11,191 bases of DNA, from assembly GCA_031553855.1 (NCBI GenBank), contig JAVBKW010000049.1, positions 1 through 11,191 of the forward strand, written 5' to 3'. Source of the DNA: RACS-047 sp031553855. Its GTDB lineage: Bacteria > Bacillota > Clostridia > Christensenellales > Pumilibacteraceae. A model generated the notes under the pieces. That model had not been told where the DNA came from. It saw nothing but the letters and a program-made list of their open reading frames with translations, and did no database searches. Positions 5,216-11,191 of the stretch are shown here, one piece after another (position 1 is the first letter of the stretch; each line of letters opens with the position of its first letter). The position numbers and the translations under genes are program-made.

Positions 5216-5280
5216 TGGTTTTTCATATATAATTTCCGGACACAAAATGCCAATGGCACACAATTCGATTGATTGGAGTC

Positions 5281-5320
5281 GACGCCGAACCGGCTGAACA
5301 AGCCTGTCCGATGCCGAACC
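5281..5320 (+). promoter_or_regulatory. GC-rich leader with direct repeats and one GAACA hairpin
   Basis: GACGCCGAACC (5281-5291) and GATGCCGAACC (5310-5320) are near-identical 11-mers. Between them GGCT (5292-5295) and AGCC (5301-5304) enclose GAACA (5296-5300), the same pentaloop as in the array. The segment is far richer in GC than its surroundings and lies about 35 bases before the next start codon. It could be an RNA control element or a recombinase-related DNA site. Confidence 0.45.
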
Positions 5321-5354
5321 CCGTGACACGAAAATATTTTATAAGGAGATTTTT

Positions 5355-5429
5355 GTGATTAACGGAAAAAGAACATCATATCCACACAATAATAAAAAAT
5401 TAAGAGGATTTGAATCAAGAGAGAAATGA
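5355..5429 (+). CDS. Very short leader ORF before the recombinase accessory gene
   Basis: 24 codons from GTG 5355 with AAGGAG well placed upstream (5343-5348), ending at TGA 5427-5429. The product is basic (KRTSYPHNNKKLRGFESREK). It overlaps the next frame by 20 bases. It may be a leader peptide that couples translation to that frame, or the true N-terminus of the next protein separated by a one-base frameshift near 5424: deleting one base there would read ESRENELQTR. The better ribosome binding site belongs to this frame, which favours either reading over an independent downstream start. Confidence 0.4.
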   Translation: MINGKRTSYPHNNKKLRGFESREK

Positions 5430-5628
5430 ATTGCAAACCAGATGTCAGAGAGTTGAGTCGGTAACCGCTGGAAACGGAGAATATATCCTTATTATAGAGG
5501 AAAAAGCGGGGGCTAATGAAACGCCGCTGAGTATATTAAGCCGTTTGATCGAACGCCACTCAAGCGACACACCAATAGAAGAACGAACTTGCTATTTGCC
5601 AAACAAAAAGGAGGTAAAAAATGTTTGA
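5410..5628 (+). CDS. Unknown small protein upstream of the serine recombinase
   Basis: 72 residues from TTG 5410; a TAA at 5401-5403 in frame rules out a longer N-terminus. The AGAGG sequence is too close to the TTG to be a good site, so translation may depend on the overlapping upstream ORF. The sequence has a probable beta segment (VESVTAGNGEYILIIEEKAG) and a helix (TPLSILSRLIERHS). It overlaps the recombinase start by eight bases, suggesting translational coupling. I do not recognise a family. Its consistent spacing with the recombinase suggests an accessory or regulatory role, which is inference. Confidence 0.55.
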   Translation: MNQERNELQTRCQRVESVTAGNGEYILIIEEKAGANETPLSILSRLIERHSSDTPIEERTCYLPNKKEVKNV

Positions 5629-7291
5629 AATGCAAATAGCTATTAATAATTCCAAAATAAAATACGGAGGTGAAAAAATTACAGCGCTGTATTGCCGCCT
5701 TTCGCGCGACGACGATCTGAGCGGCGACAGCAACAGTATAGTGAATCAAAAGGAGATATTGAACAACTACGCAAAAAAGAACGGGTTCCGTAACTGCCAA
5801 TATTATGTCGATGATGGATATTCCGGAACCAACTTTGAAAGACCGGATTTCCAGCGTATGCTTAAAGATATTGAAAACGGTCAAGTCGGAGCGGTCATAG
5901 TCAAGGATATGTCAAGATTCGGCAGGAACTACATAATGGTAGGCTATTATACCGAAATACTGTTTCCTAACTCAAAGATACATTTTGTCGCGGTCAGCGA
6001 CGGTGTTGATAGCCAAAGTAATTTCGACAATGAATTCACGCCGTTTCGGAACATAATAAATGAATGGTATGCCCGCGACACGTCTAAAAAGGTAAAAGCC
6101 GTTTTTAAAGCGAAAGGAATGTCCGGTAAACACATAACTGTAGTACCGCCGTTCGGATACAAATTAGATCCAGCTGACAGAACAAAATGGATTATCGACG
6201 AAGAAGCGGCAAAAACAGTAAAAGAAATATTCAGGCTGTTTATTGAGGGCTTGAGCGTTCCGGCAATTAGAGACATTTTGACCGAAAGGCGCTTGGACAC
6301 GCCGCAGCTTCACTTCAGTAAGAATAAAATGCCGGTCCGAACCTCTAGTGAAAATCCTGTAATGTGGCGCAACTCGACTATTTATGCATTATTAAACCAG
6401 TATTCTTATACAGGTTGCACCGTCAATTTTAAAACTTCGAAACGATCGTATAAAACTAAAGAACGGATTTTGCTGCCAAAAAGCGAATGGGTTATTTTTG
6501 AGAACACGCAGGAAGCGATAATAGACAATGATACTTTTGAATTAGCGCAGAAAATGGGCGAGAGAATAAAGCGCCGCGGCCCGTATTCAAAAAAAACCAA
6601 ACTGCCTAAAGAGCCGAAAGAGTATAAACCGCGCAATAAATTCGGCGGAAAAGCGTTCTGCATGGATTGCGGTTCAAAAATGACCATAGCAAACAACGGC
6701 AGAACTCCGAGAAATGATTATCTGGTCTGCGCAGTTTACCGTAAACAAAAAGGTGTTTGTACAGGACACCGTATTCGAATGGACGTACTGGATCAGTTAG
6801 TTTTAAACGATATCCGAAAAGTAAGCGCTTATGTAAAAAACCACGAGAATGAATTTATAGAGCGATATTTAAGCAGCTCACAAAAAGAAAAAATCAAGCT
6901 GATGTCTGCTGTGAAATCTTCGCTCAATAAAGCCCGCTCCCGAAACAATGAACTTGACATAATTCTCCGGTCTATCTACGAGGACAGAGTTCTGGGCCGC
7001 ATAATGGAAGAACGTTATAATAATCTTGCCGGAGCATATGAAGCTGAACAATCCGAACTTAAAGCAAAGATTCAAGAAATTGAAAAGCAGTTGGCATTGG
7101 CCACACAGGATAGTGAAAATCTTGAAAGGTTTTTAATAACAATGAGACGGTTTACTGAAATTCAAGAACTGACTTTAGAAATCCTGCACACGTTTATAGA
7201 CCGGATAGAAATAGGCGAAAAACAAAACGATACTGATGCTCGGATAATTAAAATAATCTACAATCTAGTCGGCGCAATAGATATACAGTAA
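5621..7291 (+). CDS. TnpX-like large serine recombinase
   Basis: 556 residues, AGGAGG seven bases before ATG 5621. The N-terminal resolvase domain (about 18-160) has YCRLSRDDD with the nucleophile Ser28, DDGYSGTNFERPDFQRML, and KDMSRFGRNYI with catalytic-type arginines. The Recombinase domain follows (about 175-290, FGYKLDP onward), then a zinc ribbon with Cys347, Cys350, Cys370 and Cys380, then a coiled-coil and the C-terminal region typical of the TnpX group (about 420-556, ending LHTFIDRIEIGEK). Such enzymes cut all four strands at short att sites to excise and insert an element. The key residues are present and there is no break, so it is probably active. It is the last gene of the block, as expected near an element end. 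Confidence 0.93.
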   Translation: MFEMQIAINNSKIKYGGEKITALYCRLSRDDDLSGDSNSIVNQKEILNNYAKKNGFRNCQYYVDDGYSGTNFERPDFQRMLKDIENGQVGAVIVKDMSRFGRNYIMVGYYTEILFPNSKIHFVAVSDGVDSQSNFDNEFTPFRNIINEWYARDTSKKVKAVFKAKGMSGKHITVVPPFGYKLDPADRTKWIIDEEAAKTVKEIFRLFIEGLSVPAIRDILTERRLDTPQLHFSKNKMPVRTSSENPVMWRNSTIYALLNQYSYTGCTVNFKTSKRSYKTKERILLPKSEWVIFENTQEAIIDNDTFELAQKMGERIKRRGPYSKKTKLPKEPKEYKPRNKFGGKAFCMDCGSKMTIANNGRTPRNDYLVCAVYRKQKGVCTGHRIRMDVLDQLVLNDIRKVSAYVKNHENEFIERYLSSSQKEKIKLMSAVKSSLNKARSRNNELDIILRSIYEDRVLGRIMEERYNNLAGAYEAEQSELKAKIQEIEKQLALATQDSENLERFLITMRRFTEIQELTLEILHTFIDRIEIGEKQNDTDARIIKIIYNLVGAIDIQ

Positions 7292-7644
7292 AAGCAAGAA
7301 AAAACACAATAGGCAAGCGGTTTAAACCCCGTTTGCCCAAATGTGTCCCTAAGAATATCTTGCGGGGGCGTTTAGATTCGCCCCCAAACCCCCTAACTAC
7401 TTACTTTTTAAAAAGTAAGCAAAACCTTTAAACGGATCAAGGTATACAAGCAAACGGGGACGCAAAAGTAAGCAAAACTTTTTATGAATAAAAAATAGCG
7501 GATTAAAGAAGTTCGGTTTTTGTCAAAAGTCCCGTCTTTGCGAGGAGAGTAGCGACGAAGCAATCCAGTTTTAAATTGCATTTAGTTTTGGGACAAAGAC
7601 TGTTTTATATTCAAACGAGACTTTTGCAGTAAGCGAGGCTTTTT
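7292..7644. other. Non-coding stretch with clustered palindromes and repeats
   Basis: No gene is visible. It contains hairpin GGCAAGCGG (7312-7320) with CCGTTTGCC (7329-7337); GGGGGCG (7364-7370) with CGCCCCC (7379-7385); the perfect palindrome CTTACTTTTTAAAAAGTAAG (7400-7419); a 15-bp direct repeat AAAAGTAAGCAAAAC (7411-7425 and 7464-7478); and GCAAACGGGG (7450-7459), the inverse of CCCCGTTTGC (7327-7336). It lies between the recombinase and chromosomal dinB, so one end of the mobile element is probably here. No clear T-tailed terminator serves the recombinase. Confidence 0.55.
7534..7566. repeat. Short palindromic intergenic repeat
   Basis: The segment runs from GTCTTTGCGAGGAG to CGACGAAGCAATCC, with TTGC (7538-7541) and GCAA (7559-7562) able to pair. 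From memory it resembles a dispersed 30-35 bp repeat found between genes in many bacteria; copy number here cannot be tested. Confidence 0.45.
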
Positions 7645-8874
7645 TCACCTCTTGAACGGCAAAAAGTCCTCGTCGTCGGTTTTGTCGTAAACAAAGTCTT
7701 GAGCAATCAGGCTTGCTCTTTTTATGCTTTCGGGGCCGTATTTTGTGCGTATCTTGTCGAGGGCAAGGTCAAGGCGGTCGTTTTTGGAGGCCGACGCGTC
7801 GTCGAACATCGTCATCTGTATATTTGCGGTCTCGTCAAAAACGTCGTATACGCTTACAGTTATCGTTCTTAGCGGCGGATCGAGATTCCATATAGCTTTA
7901 GTCAGCTCGAGGGCGGTTTTTCCTATATCGGTTGCGTTGCGGGTGGGAACGGAAAGCTTTAACTGCTTTGACGCCGTTTCAAGATTGACGTCTCTGAGAT
8001 TTATTGCAACGCCTTGGCCTTTGAGCTTGTATTTGCGCATTCGCACAGCTATCATATCGGCAAGGTAATATATCAGCGATTCGGCGTCCGAATAGGAAAC
8101 TATATCGCGCGTCGCCGTCATACCGTGCCCGACGCTTAACGGCGTACGGGACTTCACGTACTCGCGCACAGGCTCATCATCAAGGCCGAGCGCGCTTTTT
8201 TTTAGCTTTATCCCGTTAATGCCCAAAAGGTTTTTTAAAACGGCGTCGTCGGTTGCGGCAATTTCGCCGATAGTGTTTATGTTCATGTGCTTCAGCTTTT
8301 CGGCGGTTTTTCTCCCGGCCATAAACATTTCCGAAGCTTCAAGCGTCCAGATGATTTGCTTGTAATTTTCTTTTGTTACTACGCTTGTTGCGTCGGGCTT
8401 TTTAAGGTCGGACGCGATTTTTGCAAATGACTTTGTAAAACTCACTCCCGCCGACAAAGTGAGCCCGGTTTCTTTCTTCACGACTTGGCGCAAGGTGTCG
8501 GCGATAGTTTTGCCGTCGCCGAATAGTTTTGCCGAGCCTGTAACGTCGAGCCAGCATTCGTCCGGGCCGAACGGCTCGACATAGCAGGTGTAACGAGTAT
8601 AAATGTCAAAAACTTGTTTTGAATATGCCGAATAAGCGGCAAAATCGGGCGGAACACTGACAAGCCCCGCAATTTTCTGCTTTGCCTGCCAAAGTGTTTC
8701 GCCGGTTTTTATGCCCGCTTTTTTTGCAATATCATTTTTTGCAAGCACGATACCGTGCCTTAAGTCCGCCGAGCCGCCGACTATCAAAGGCACGTTTCTC
8801 AGCTCAGGTTTTTTTACGCATTCCACCGACGCATAAAAATTATTAAGATCGCAATGCAGGATCGTTCGTTCCAT
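7645..8874 (-). CDS. dinB: DNA polymerase IV (Y-family translesion polymerase)
   Basis: 409 residues. The polymerase copies across damaged template with low fidelity. Catalytic residues are visible: Asp9 in LHCDLNNFYASVE and Asp105-Glu106 in GPDECWLDVT. Tyr14 sits where the sugar-selecting steric gate is expected. The helix-hairpin-helix thumb region (about 170-230, AGRKTAEKLKHMNINTIGEI) and little-finger domain (about 240-345) follow. QMTMF (353-357) near the C-terminus fits a sliding-clamp binding motif, and KIRTKYGPESIKRASL is typical of DinB tails. AAGGA lies about 11 bases before ATG 8874. It is divergent from uvrB and full length. No LexA-type box is visible in the shared upstream region. 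Confidence 0.95.
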   Translation of the reverse strand: MERTILHCDLNNFYASVECVKKPELRNVPLIVGGSADLRHGIVLAKNDIAKKAGIKTGETLWQAKQKIAGLVSVPPDFAAYSAYSKQVFDIYTRYTCYVEPFGPDECWLDVTGSAKLFGDGKTIADTLRQVVKKETGLTLSAGVSFTKSFAKIASDLKKPDATSVVTKENYKQIIWTLEASEMFMAGRKTAEKLKHMNINTIGEIAATDDAVLKNLLGINGIKLKKSALGLDDEPVREYVKSRTPLSVGHGMTATRDIVSYSDAESLIYYLADMIAVRMRKYKLKGQGVAINLRDVNLETASKQLKLSVPTRNATDIGKTALELTKAIWNLDPPLRTITVSVYDVFDETANIQMTMFDDASASKNDRLDLALDKIRTKYGPESIKRASLIAQDFVYDKTDDEDFLPFKR

Positions 8875-8955
8875 ATTTTATTTTATCCTTATGCAAGTGT
8901 GCGAATAAGACGTAAGAATTTTAAGGCTGCGCTTAATTAAGCTCTTGACAAAACA

Positions 8956-8984
8956 ATTATAAGCAATAAAAGAATTATTTACAA
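8956..8984 (-). promoter_or_regulatory. dinB promoter
   Basis: On the minus strand: TTGTAA (8984-8979), a 17-bp spacer and TATAAT (8961-8956). It gives a leader of about 75 nt before the dinB ATG. Confidence 0.65.
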
Positions 8985-9028
8985 TCATTATTCGCAAAAT
9001 TTTCTGGTGTTTCTTCTTTCAAAACGGT

Positions 9029-9056
9029 TTGTAAAAAAATGCCGATGTGGTATAAT
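9029..9056 (+). promoter_or_regulatory. uvrB promoter next to the start codon
   Basis: TTGTAA (9029-9034), a 16-bp spacer and TATAAT (9051-9056). The expected transcription start falls at or beside the uvrB ATG at 9064. A second TTGACA at 8945-8950 has only a weak -10 (TAAAAG, 8967-8972) and could give a longer transcript. Confidence 0.55.
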
Positions 9057-9063
9057 CATAATT

Positions 9064-11034
9064 ATGGCGGATTTTGATTTACAATCTAAATATAAACCGA
9101 CCGGAGATCAGCCGGAGGCGATTGCAAAGCTCGTAGACGGAATTGAAAACGGCCTCAGGAGCCAGGTGCTTTTGGGCGTTACGGGCAGCGGCAAAACCTT
9201 TACAATGGCGAACGTAATTGCCAGCACGCAGCGTCCGGCGCTTATTTTGGCGCATAACAAGACTTTAGCGGCGCAGCTTTGTAATGAAATGCGCGAATTT
9301 TTTCCGAATAACAGGGTGGAGTTCTTTGTTTCTTATTATGATTATTATCAGCCGGAGGCCTATATTGCCAGCACCGATACTTATATAGAAAAGGATATGG
9401 CGATAAACGACGAGATAGACAAGCTGCGAAATTCCGCAACATGCTCGCTTGGCGAGCGGCGCGATACTATCGTCGTGTCCAGCGTTTCATGTATATACGG
9501 CTTAGGCGCGCCGGAAAACTACTATAAAATGGCGGTTTCTCTGCGTCCGGGCGATATTCTCGACCGCGACGAGCTGATCCGCCGCCTTATAGAAATTAAT
9601 TATAAGCGCAACGACGCCGAGTTTGAGCGCGGTATTTTCCGCGTCAAGGGCGATACTGTTGAGATTTTCGTGCCATGGTCGAGCGAACTGGGGATAAGGG
9701 CCGAGTTTTTCGGCGACGAGATAGAAGCAGTTTCGGAGTTTGAAATAGTTTCGGGGCACAGGATAAATTCTTTAAAGCACGCGGCGATTTTTCCCGCCTC
9801 CCACTATGCTTTTGAAAAAAGTACTATGGATTCCGCGCTTGCCCAAATCAATTACGATTTAGAAAAACAGGTCGAATACTTCACATCGCAAAACAAGCTT
9901 ATCGAGGCGCAGCGTATCGAGCAGCGCGTACGCTACGATATGGAAATGATACGCGAGGTCGGCTTTTGCAGCGGTATAGAAAACTATTCCCGTTATTTCG
10001 ACGGGCGAAAACCGGGCGAGGCGCCCTATACGCTTTTAGACTATTTCCCCGAAGATTTTATAATGTTTATCGACGAAAGCCATATGACCGTTCCGCAGCT
10101 GCGTGCGATGTACCGGGGAGATCTTTCAAGAAAGACCAACCTTGTCGAGTACGGATTCAGGCTTCCGGCGGCTTACGACAACCGTCCATTAAAGTTCGAG
10201 GAGTTTGAAAAGAAAGCGGGGCAGCTGATATTTGTTTCGGCAACGCCCGCGCCGTATGAGCTTAGCCAGTCGAACAACTGGATAGCCGAGCAGATCATCC
10301 GCCCGACGGGGCTTGTGGACCCTCCTGTCGAAATACGGAAAATAGAGGGGCAGATCGACGACCTTATAGACGAGATAAAACAGACTGTAAAAAAAGACGG
10401 CAGGGTGCTTGTGACGACGCTCACAAAAAAGATGTCTGAAGCGCTAACGGCCTATTTAGCCGAAAACGGCATAAAAGTGCGGTATCTGCATTCGGAAATC
10501 GACACTATGGAGCGTATAGAAATAATAAACGGTTTAAGGTCGAAGGATTTTGACGTCGTAGTGGGTATCAATCTTTTAAGAGAGGGCTTAGATATCCCCG
10601 AAGTTAAGCTTGTGGCTATCTTAGACGCGGACAAGGAAGGCTTTTTAAGAAGCGAAACCTCGCTTATCCAGACGATAGGGCGTGCTGCGAGAAACGCTGA
10701 AAGTAAGGTAATTTTGTATGCCGACAATATGACGGGTTCTATGCAGCGCGCGCTTTTTGAAACCGACCGCCGCCGCGATAAACAGACGCAATATAACCTT
10801 CTGCATAATATCACTCCGCAAACTATCATAAAACCGATCGGCAATTCGCTTCAGATATCGAGTAAATCGGGCGAGAAGATTGATTCGGCGGAGATCCCGA
10901 AAATGATAGAAAAGCTCAAAGGTCTTATGGCGGTTGCCTCCGCAAGCCTTGATTTTGAAACGGCAATCAAGCTGCGCGACAGGATAGCCGAGCTGAAAAA
11001 TATGCATAATAATATACGAAAGACCGGAAAATAA
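9064..11034 (+). CDS. uvrB: UvrABC excision repair subunit B
   Basis: 656 residues from ATG 9064, the usual UvrB length and N-terminus (MADFDLQSKYKPTGDQPEAI). UvrB receives damaged DNA from UvrA, verifies the lesion with its beta-hairpin and recruits UvrC for incision. Visible motifs: Walker A GVTGSGKT (38-45), beta-hairpin YYDYYQPEAY (91-100), DESH Walker B (337-340), LLREGLDIPEVKLVAILDAD and the helicase motif VI QTIGRAARN (about 535-545), and a C-terminal UVR motif (about 615-650, ASLDFETAIKLRDRIAELK) that contacts UvrC. A GTG at 9007 would add 19 residues (ending CRCGIIII) that are unlike the family, so I reject it. No Shine-Dalgarno precedes 9064, consistent with a leaderless mRNA. It is intact and chromosomal in character. 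Confidence 0.97.
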   Translation: MADFDLQSKYKPTGDQPEAIAKLVDGIENGLRSQVLLGVTGSGKTFTMANVIASTQRPALILAHNKTLAAQLCNEMREFFPNNRVEFFVSYYDYYQPEAYIASTDTYIEKDMAINDEIDKLRNSATCSLGERRDTIVVSSVSCIYGLGAPENYYKMAVSLRPGDILDRDELIRRLIEINYKRNDAEFERGIFRVKGDTVEIFVPWSSELGIRAEFFGDEIEAVSEFEIVSGHRINSLKHAAIFPASHYAFEKSTMDSALAQINYDLEKQVEYFTSQNKLIEAQRIEQRVRYDMEMIREVGFCSGIENYSRYFDGRKPGEAPYTLLDYFPEDFIMFIDESHMTVPQLRAMYRGDLSRKTNLVEYGFRLPAAYDNRPLKFEEFEKKAGQLIFVSATPAPYELSQSNNWIAEQIIRPTGLVDPPVEIRKIEGQIDDLIDEIKQTVKKDGRVLVTTLTKKMSEALTAYLAENGIKVRYLHSEIDTMERIEIINGLRSKDFDVVVGINLLREGLDIPEVKLVAILDADKEGFLRSETSLIQTIGRAARNAESKVILYADNMTGSMQRALFETDRRRDKQTQYNLLHNITPQTIIKPIGNSLQISSKSGEKIDSAEIPKMIEKLKGLMAVASASLDFETAIKLRDRIAELKNMHNNIRKTGK

Positions 11035-11040
11035 GGAGGT

Positions 11041-11191
11041 CGCTGAAAAAGGCGCTGATAGCGGCGAAAATTGGAACTTTCGACTCTATCGAGTACATTA
11101 AGGTACACTCAATCGTCGAAAAACCACACTTTTCGCCACTCTGAGCACCTTTTTGATCGCCCTCTAAAGAACAGTAATGACTTTTTCAGTG
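11041..11191. repeat. Long imperfect palindrome after uvrB
   Basis: AAAAAGG (11046-11052) and CCTTTTT (11148-11154) bound a 109-nt inverted repeat. Inside, GGCGAAAA pairs with TTTTCGCC, TTTCGAC with GTCGAAA, and GAGTACATTAAGGTACACTC forms the near-palindromic centre. CTGAAAAAG (11043-11051) also recurs inverted at 11181-11189, by the window end. It may end uvrB transcription or be a palindromic mobile repeat (MITE). The next gene would lie outside the window. Confidence 0.65.

Noticed and set aside
7364..7385. Terminator of the recombinase gene at the GGGGGCG/CGCCCCC hairpin
   Set aside because: The stem is strong but is followed by AAACCCCC instead of a T-run.
303..7595. TGTCCCAAAAC (303-313) and its inverse GTTTTGGGACA (7585-7595) as ends of a large element
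   Set aside because: The match is only 11 bp, flanking sequence does not extend it, and a serine recombinase element would not need terminal inverted repeats. Chance over this length is plausible.
9007..9063. GTG start 19 codons upstream for uvrB
   Set aside because: It has no ribosome binding site, gives an N-terminus unlike UvrB, and spans the -10 box.
8875..9063. LexA operator between dinB and uvrB
   Set aside because: I looked for GAAC-N4-GTTC and close variants on both strands and saw none.

Overview
The window looks like a chromosomal segment of an anaerobic Clostridia-type Firmicute, probably an uncultured gut lineage. The clues are strong AGGAGG-type ribosome binding sites, a TnpX-like serine recombinase with a TnpV-type accessory gene, Rhs (YD-repeat) remnants, and moderate-GC repair genes beside very AT-rich accessory DNA. 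The lineage is an inference from gene types; no marker here fixes it further.

Layout. 1-1848 is decayed accessory DNA: the tail of an unknown lysine-rich protein, a terminator, and the wreck of an Rhs gene split by an IS1-family element (about 853-1726). The IS is flanked by a 9-bp target duplication; removing it and one duplication restores the Rhs reading frame. A long imperfect inverted repeat follows at 1902-2006.

2102-4327 holds the most unusual feature. A perfect consensus promoter (TTGACA, 17 bp, TATAAT) is followed by a series of hairpins that share the pentaloop GAACA while their stems differ completely, and the series ends at an intrinsic terminator. An IS630-family element (2597-3820) has jumped into a CTAG site inside the array. 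Without it the transcript would be about 965 nt with 13 GAACA hairpins plus one GGACA and one GAAAA variant. I read this as a large structured non-coding RNA. Its many-copies-of-one-loop design recalls protein-sequestering RNAs such as CsrB, but the loop is different and I do not recognise the family.

4403-7291 is a mobile-element gene block on the same strand: a promoter with a small palindrome in its spacer, a TnpV-like protein, a 39-residue membrane peptide, a probable ribbon-helix-helix protein, a GC-rich leader carrying one more GAACA hairpin, one or two small overlapping ORFs, and a TnpX-like large serine recombinase. The array and these genes may form one integrated element, but its ends are not defined.

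7292-7644 is non-coding and full of short palindromes and repeats. From 7645 onward the DNA looks like ordinary chromosome: a Y-family DNA polymerase IV gene (dinB, minus strand) divergent from uvrB (plus strand), which encodes the damage-handling helicase subunit of nucleotide excision repair. uvrB seems to be read from a leaderless or nearly leaderless transcript. A 109-nt imperfect palindrome follows uvrB at the end of the window.
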